Shown in pieces: positions 41,213 to 43,178 of a DNA stretch of 43,178 nt (positions are counted from its first letter, which is position 1; each line of letters opens with the position of its first letter). Both the position numbers and the translations under genes were made by a program. Location of the stretch: assembly GCA_014621425.1 (NCBI GenBank), contig JAANBB010000352.1:1-43178 (forward strand), read 5' to 3'. The DNA is from Cylindrodendrum hubeiense (Eukaryota; Ascomycota; Sordariomycetes; Hypocreales; Nectriaceae). Below the pieces are notes generated by a model, which saw nothing but the letters and a program-made list of their open reading frames with translations, ran no database searches and was not told the DNA's origin.

Positions 41213-43178
41213 TGTGCAGTGTGTTGACGCTATTCCGGGTGCCAAAGAATTTGAACTATTCCAATAGATGAATGAATCCGTAGGAGCAGAGTGCTGACGC
41301 TTGAATTGGAGACTTGGTCTAGGATGGCTGTCCGTTACGTGGCCCGTGCAGAATGCGCTGTGTCTACAGCGCATTTGTCCTCACTAAAGGTGCTACTTGC
41401 TACTTGCTACCAATTCAACTTTGCCGTGTCTCGTCGGTTTCCCCTTCGACTCAATATCGCCCCCTCAACGCTTTTGATTTTCCCTGTGATTCTACGGCTT
41501 CATTCAGAAATTCGGCGTACAAAGCATCACCCGACGCGTCTAATCTTCCGTGGATATTTCTGCTATCGGAATCTCGATGCCGTCAATCCTCTCACGCACA
41601 ATCAGCCACGGCGATGGACCACAGACACGTCTGCAGGTATTTGAAATCCTCTTGCTGTTAAAAGATCATGGCTGGAAGGCGTTGACTGATTATGTTAGCT
41701 TGTAGATTTCGGCATCATACGGTAAAGGCCTATCCGTTTGGTTGCACAACTCGGGAGTGTCTGTGTGACGGTCCTGACAGGACAACCACCCGCCCCCCCC
41801 CTCCCAAAACACCAACAAATCTCAGAATTTGCTGCAGCAAGAACTGTCAACCTGGGCGTCGTCTTGACGTCTATACATCACGAAACGATCATCAGAACGG
41901 CGTGGCTACGCGGACGCGTCTGGGCCGTCTTTGCAAGAATGCGAACTGACGAGAATCCTACAGACAGGCACGCCGAGAAGCACGAGAAAAATCGCACTCT
42001 GATCGAGGACTAGCGAGGAGAATAGACACGTCGAAGAAACGAAATACGAGGGCACGCTCGCTTGCCGACCCCAAGATTAGGATGAAAATGATCCCCCTCG
42101 ATTCTCACCTTTGGAGGGAGTTTCGGGCGCGAGAGCACGATGTTTTTGGATCTCAGCATCTACCCATGGGGTTAGATTGACCACAGGTTCGTACTATCAC
42201 CACCCGAAACAAGGATGGGCTTCTGAAGGACTCTTTGGGGATAATGATACTAAGGGAACATTGTGATAGCGATGCAGACCGAGTAACTCCGCGACCAAAT
42301 ATCTCAGAGACCCAGGAACCCGCACAAGAAAGCCCACCAGACCTGCCCCTTCACAGAAGCTCAAGGTGAGAGCTGACCAAGCTGGAGAATATCTTGGTCC
42401 AGAAGTGAGTGTACCATCTAGAGCTAATGATGCTGCCATAATGGGACGGGCCTGGGTGTTGGGTCGATCGTTCACCAGCCGGGAAGGCTACCACCGGTGC
42501 TGGACCTTCAGACATCACTTTTTTTGTTGATATTCTACTGCTGAATATCTCAGTAGAATTTCGAATCGCTCAACAACGCGGAAGATGGTTACGATATGGC
42601 CAAGTGATGGCTTATTTGAATCAACCCCTCCGAGGCATGCCGCCCTCCTCATGTGCATTCATATTTGGCCAGAAAGTCAGTGGATTCAGTCAGATAGCGA
42701 TGAGTTTCATCTATTGTGGACTAACCATGTTTTAGTTATTAGGCACACCTTCCTCACGAGCCGTAGGAGCCATGGCCCCTCGAAAGCGGTTTGCATTCTC
42801 CTTCATTCTACGATACGAACTCTTCTAAAACCCTGCGATTAAGATAAATTTCTAACACTTTGAATTGATCCTTAGACCCCCCATGAGTGCTTCCTTGAAC
42901 ACTCTGAATGCGCCTCAGGCTTTCCAAATCTTCCCTCAGACGACGAAACCTCCTACAATAACTACGAACCCCCTCCTCGAAAAACTCAGAGTCTCCTCCC
43001 CCGAGCATTTCAAGAACTTCGAACCTCCTCCTAAAGAAGAACCCTGTATCTCCTAAGAACTTCGAACATTTTCCTCCGATTCTACCTTCGAGCTCAAGAA
43101 CTCCAAATCCCCACCCGAGCCTTCCAAGAAATTCGAACCCCCTCCTAAGAGAACACCGGCCGTTCCAAGAAATCCGAA
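41213..43178. other. No supported gene; degenerate repeat at the end
   Basis: About 2 kb. The left end is the promoter of the Ap4A phosphorylase gene. Several frames of 60-90 codons exist (for example 42585-42842, with an ATG), but none has recognisable protein character or continues convincingly through splice sites. A gene reaching beyond the window cannot be excluded. Confidence 0.4.
42950..43178. repeat. Degenerate repeat running off the window
   Basis: Imperfect copies of a motif like AAGAACTTCGAACCTCCTCC recur at about 43012, 43058, 43094, 43126 and 43166, at spacings of roughly 30-45 bp. Copies fall in different frames, so it is either non-coding or a decayed Pro-rich coding repeat. 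Confidence 0.5.

Noticed and set aside
1..43178. tRNA and rRNA genes
   Set aside because: A scan by eye for tRNA B-box sequence (GGTTCGANTCC-like) with a matching A box found none; the only close hit, near 43131, belongs to the degenerate repeat.

Overview
The window is nuclear DNA of a filamentous ascomycete. The genes carry short introns (about 48-85 nt) with GTAAGT/GTGAGT-type donors and CTAAC/CTGAC branch sites. The gene set includes C-14 sterol reductase (ERG24), Atg27, fungal Ap4A phosphorylase and 2EXR-type proteins. The GH3 beta-glucosidase resembles those I know from Trichoderma and Fusarium, so a sordariomycete, probably Hypocreales, is my best inference. No tRNA, rRNA, CRISPR array, intact transposon or secondary-metabolite cluster was seen.

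Layout, left to right. 1-4.1 kb: gene-free, visibly AT-rich. 4.3-4.9 kb (+): small GPI-type, ten-cysteine cell-surface protein with a 14-bp minisatellite just after its stop. 5.4-6.6 kb (-): zinc-independent MDR alcohol dehydrogenase/quinone reductase. 7.4-9.0 kb (+): CofD/YvcK-like protein. 9.6-9.8 kb (-): 88-residue two-helix membrane microprotein. 11.0-11.9 kb (-): DUF5071 protein. 13.5-16.2 kb (+): intronless intracellular GH78 alpha-L-rhamnosidase. 16.45-16.96 kb (+): orphan protein. 17.3-18.3 kb (-): 2EXR protein. 19.0-20.5 kb (-): five-exon Cys/His-repeat protein. 20.6-24.1 kb: gene-poor, with small decayed duplications. 24.15-26.9 kb (-): secreted GH3 beta-glucosidase with an alternative first exon near 27.3 kb. 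29.8-31.4 kb (-): ERG24. 32.2-33.4 kb (+): Atg27-like membrane protein. 33.4-37.9 kb: gene-free apart from one decayed small ORF. 37.9-39.8 kb (+): Myb/HTH-like protein with three mutually similar consecutive introns. 40.1-41.2 kb (-): Ap4A phosphorylase. 41.2-43.2 kb: no convincing gene, with a degenerate repeat running off the end.

The genes do not form a pathway. GH78 and GH3 are both plant-polysaccharide or glycoside degrading enzymes, but about 8 kb and several unrelated genes separate them. ERG24 and atg27 are divergently transcribed from a shared ~0.8 kb intergenic region.

Two gene architectures deserve attention. The first is a protein of 14 tandem C-x4-C...C-x2-H modules, in which all four introns are phase 1 and all four split the codon of the module-closing histidine. 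The second is the Myb/HTH-like gene, where three successive introns, and the short exons between them, are recognisably copies of one another. All exon coordinates were worked out by hand from frame and splice signals. No alignment or database search was run.
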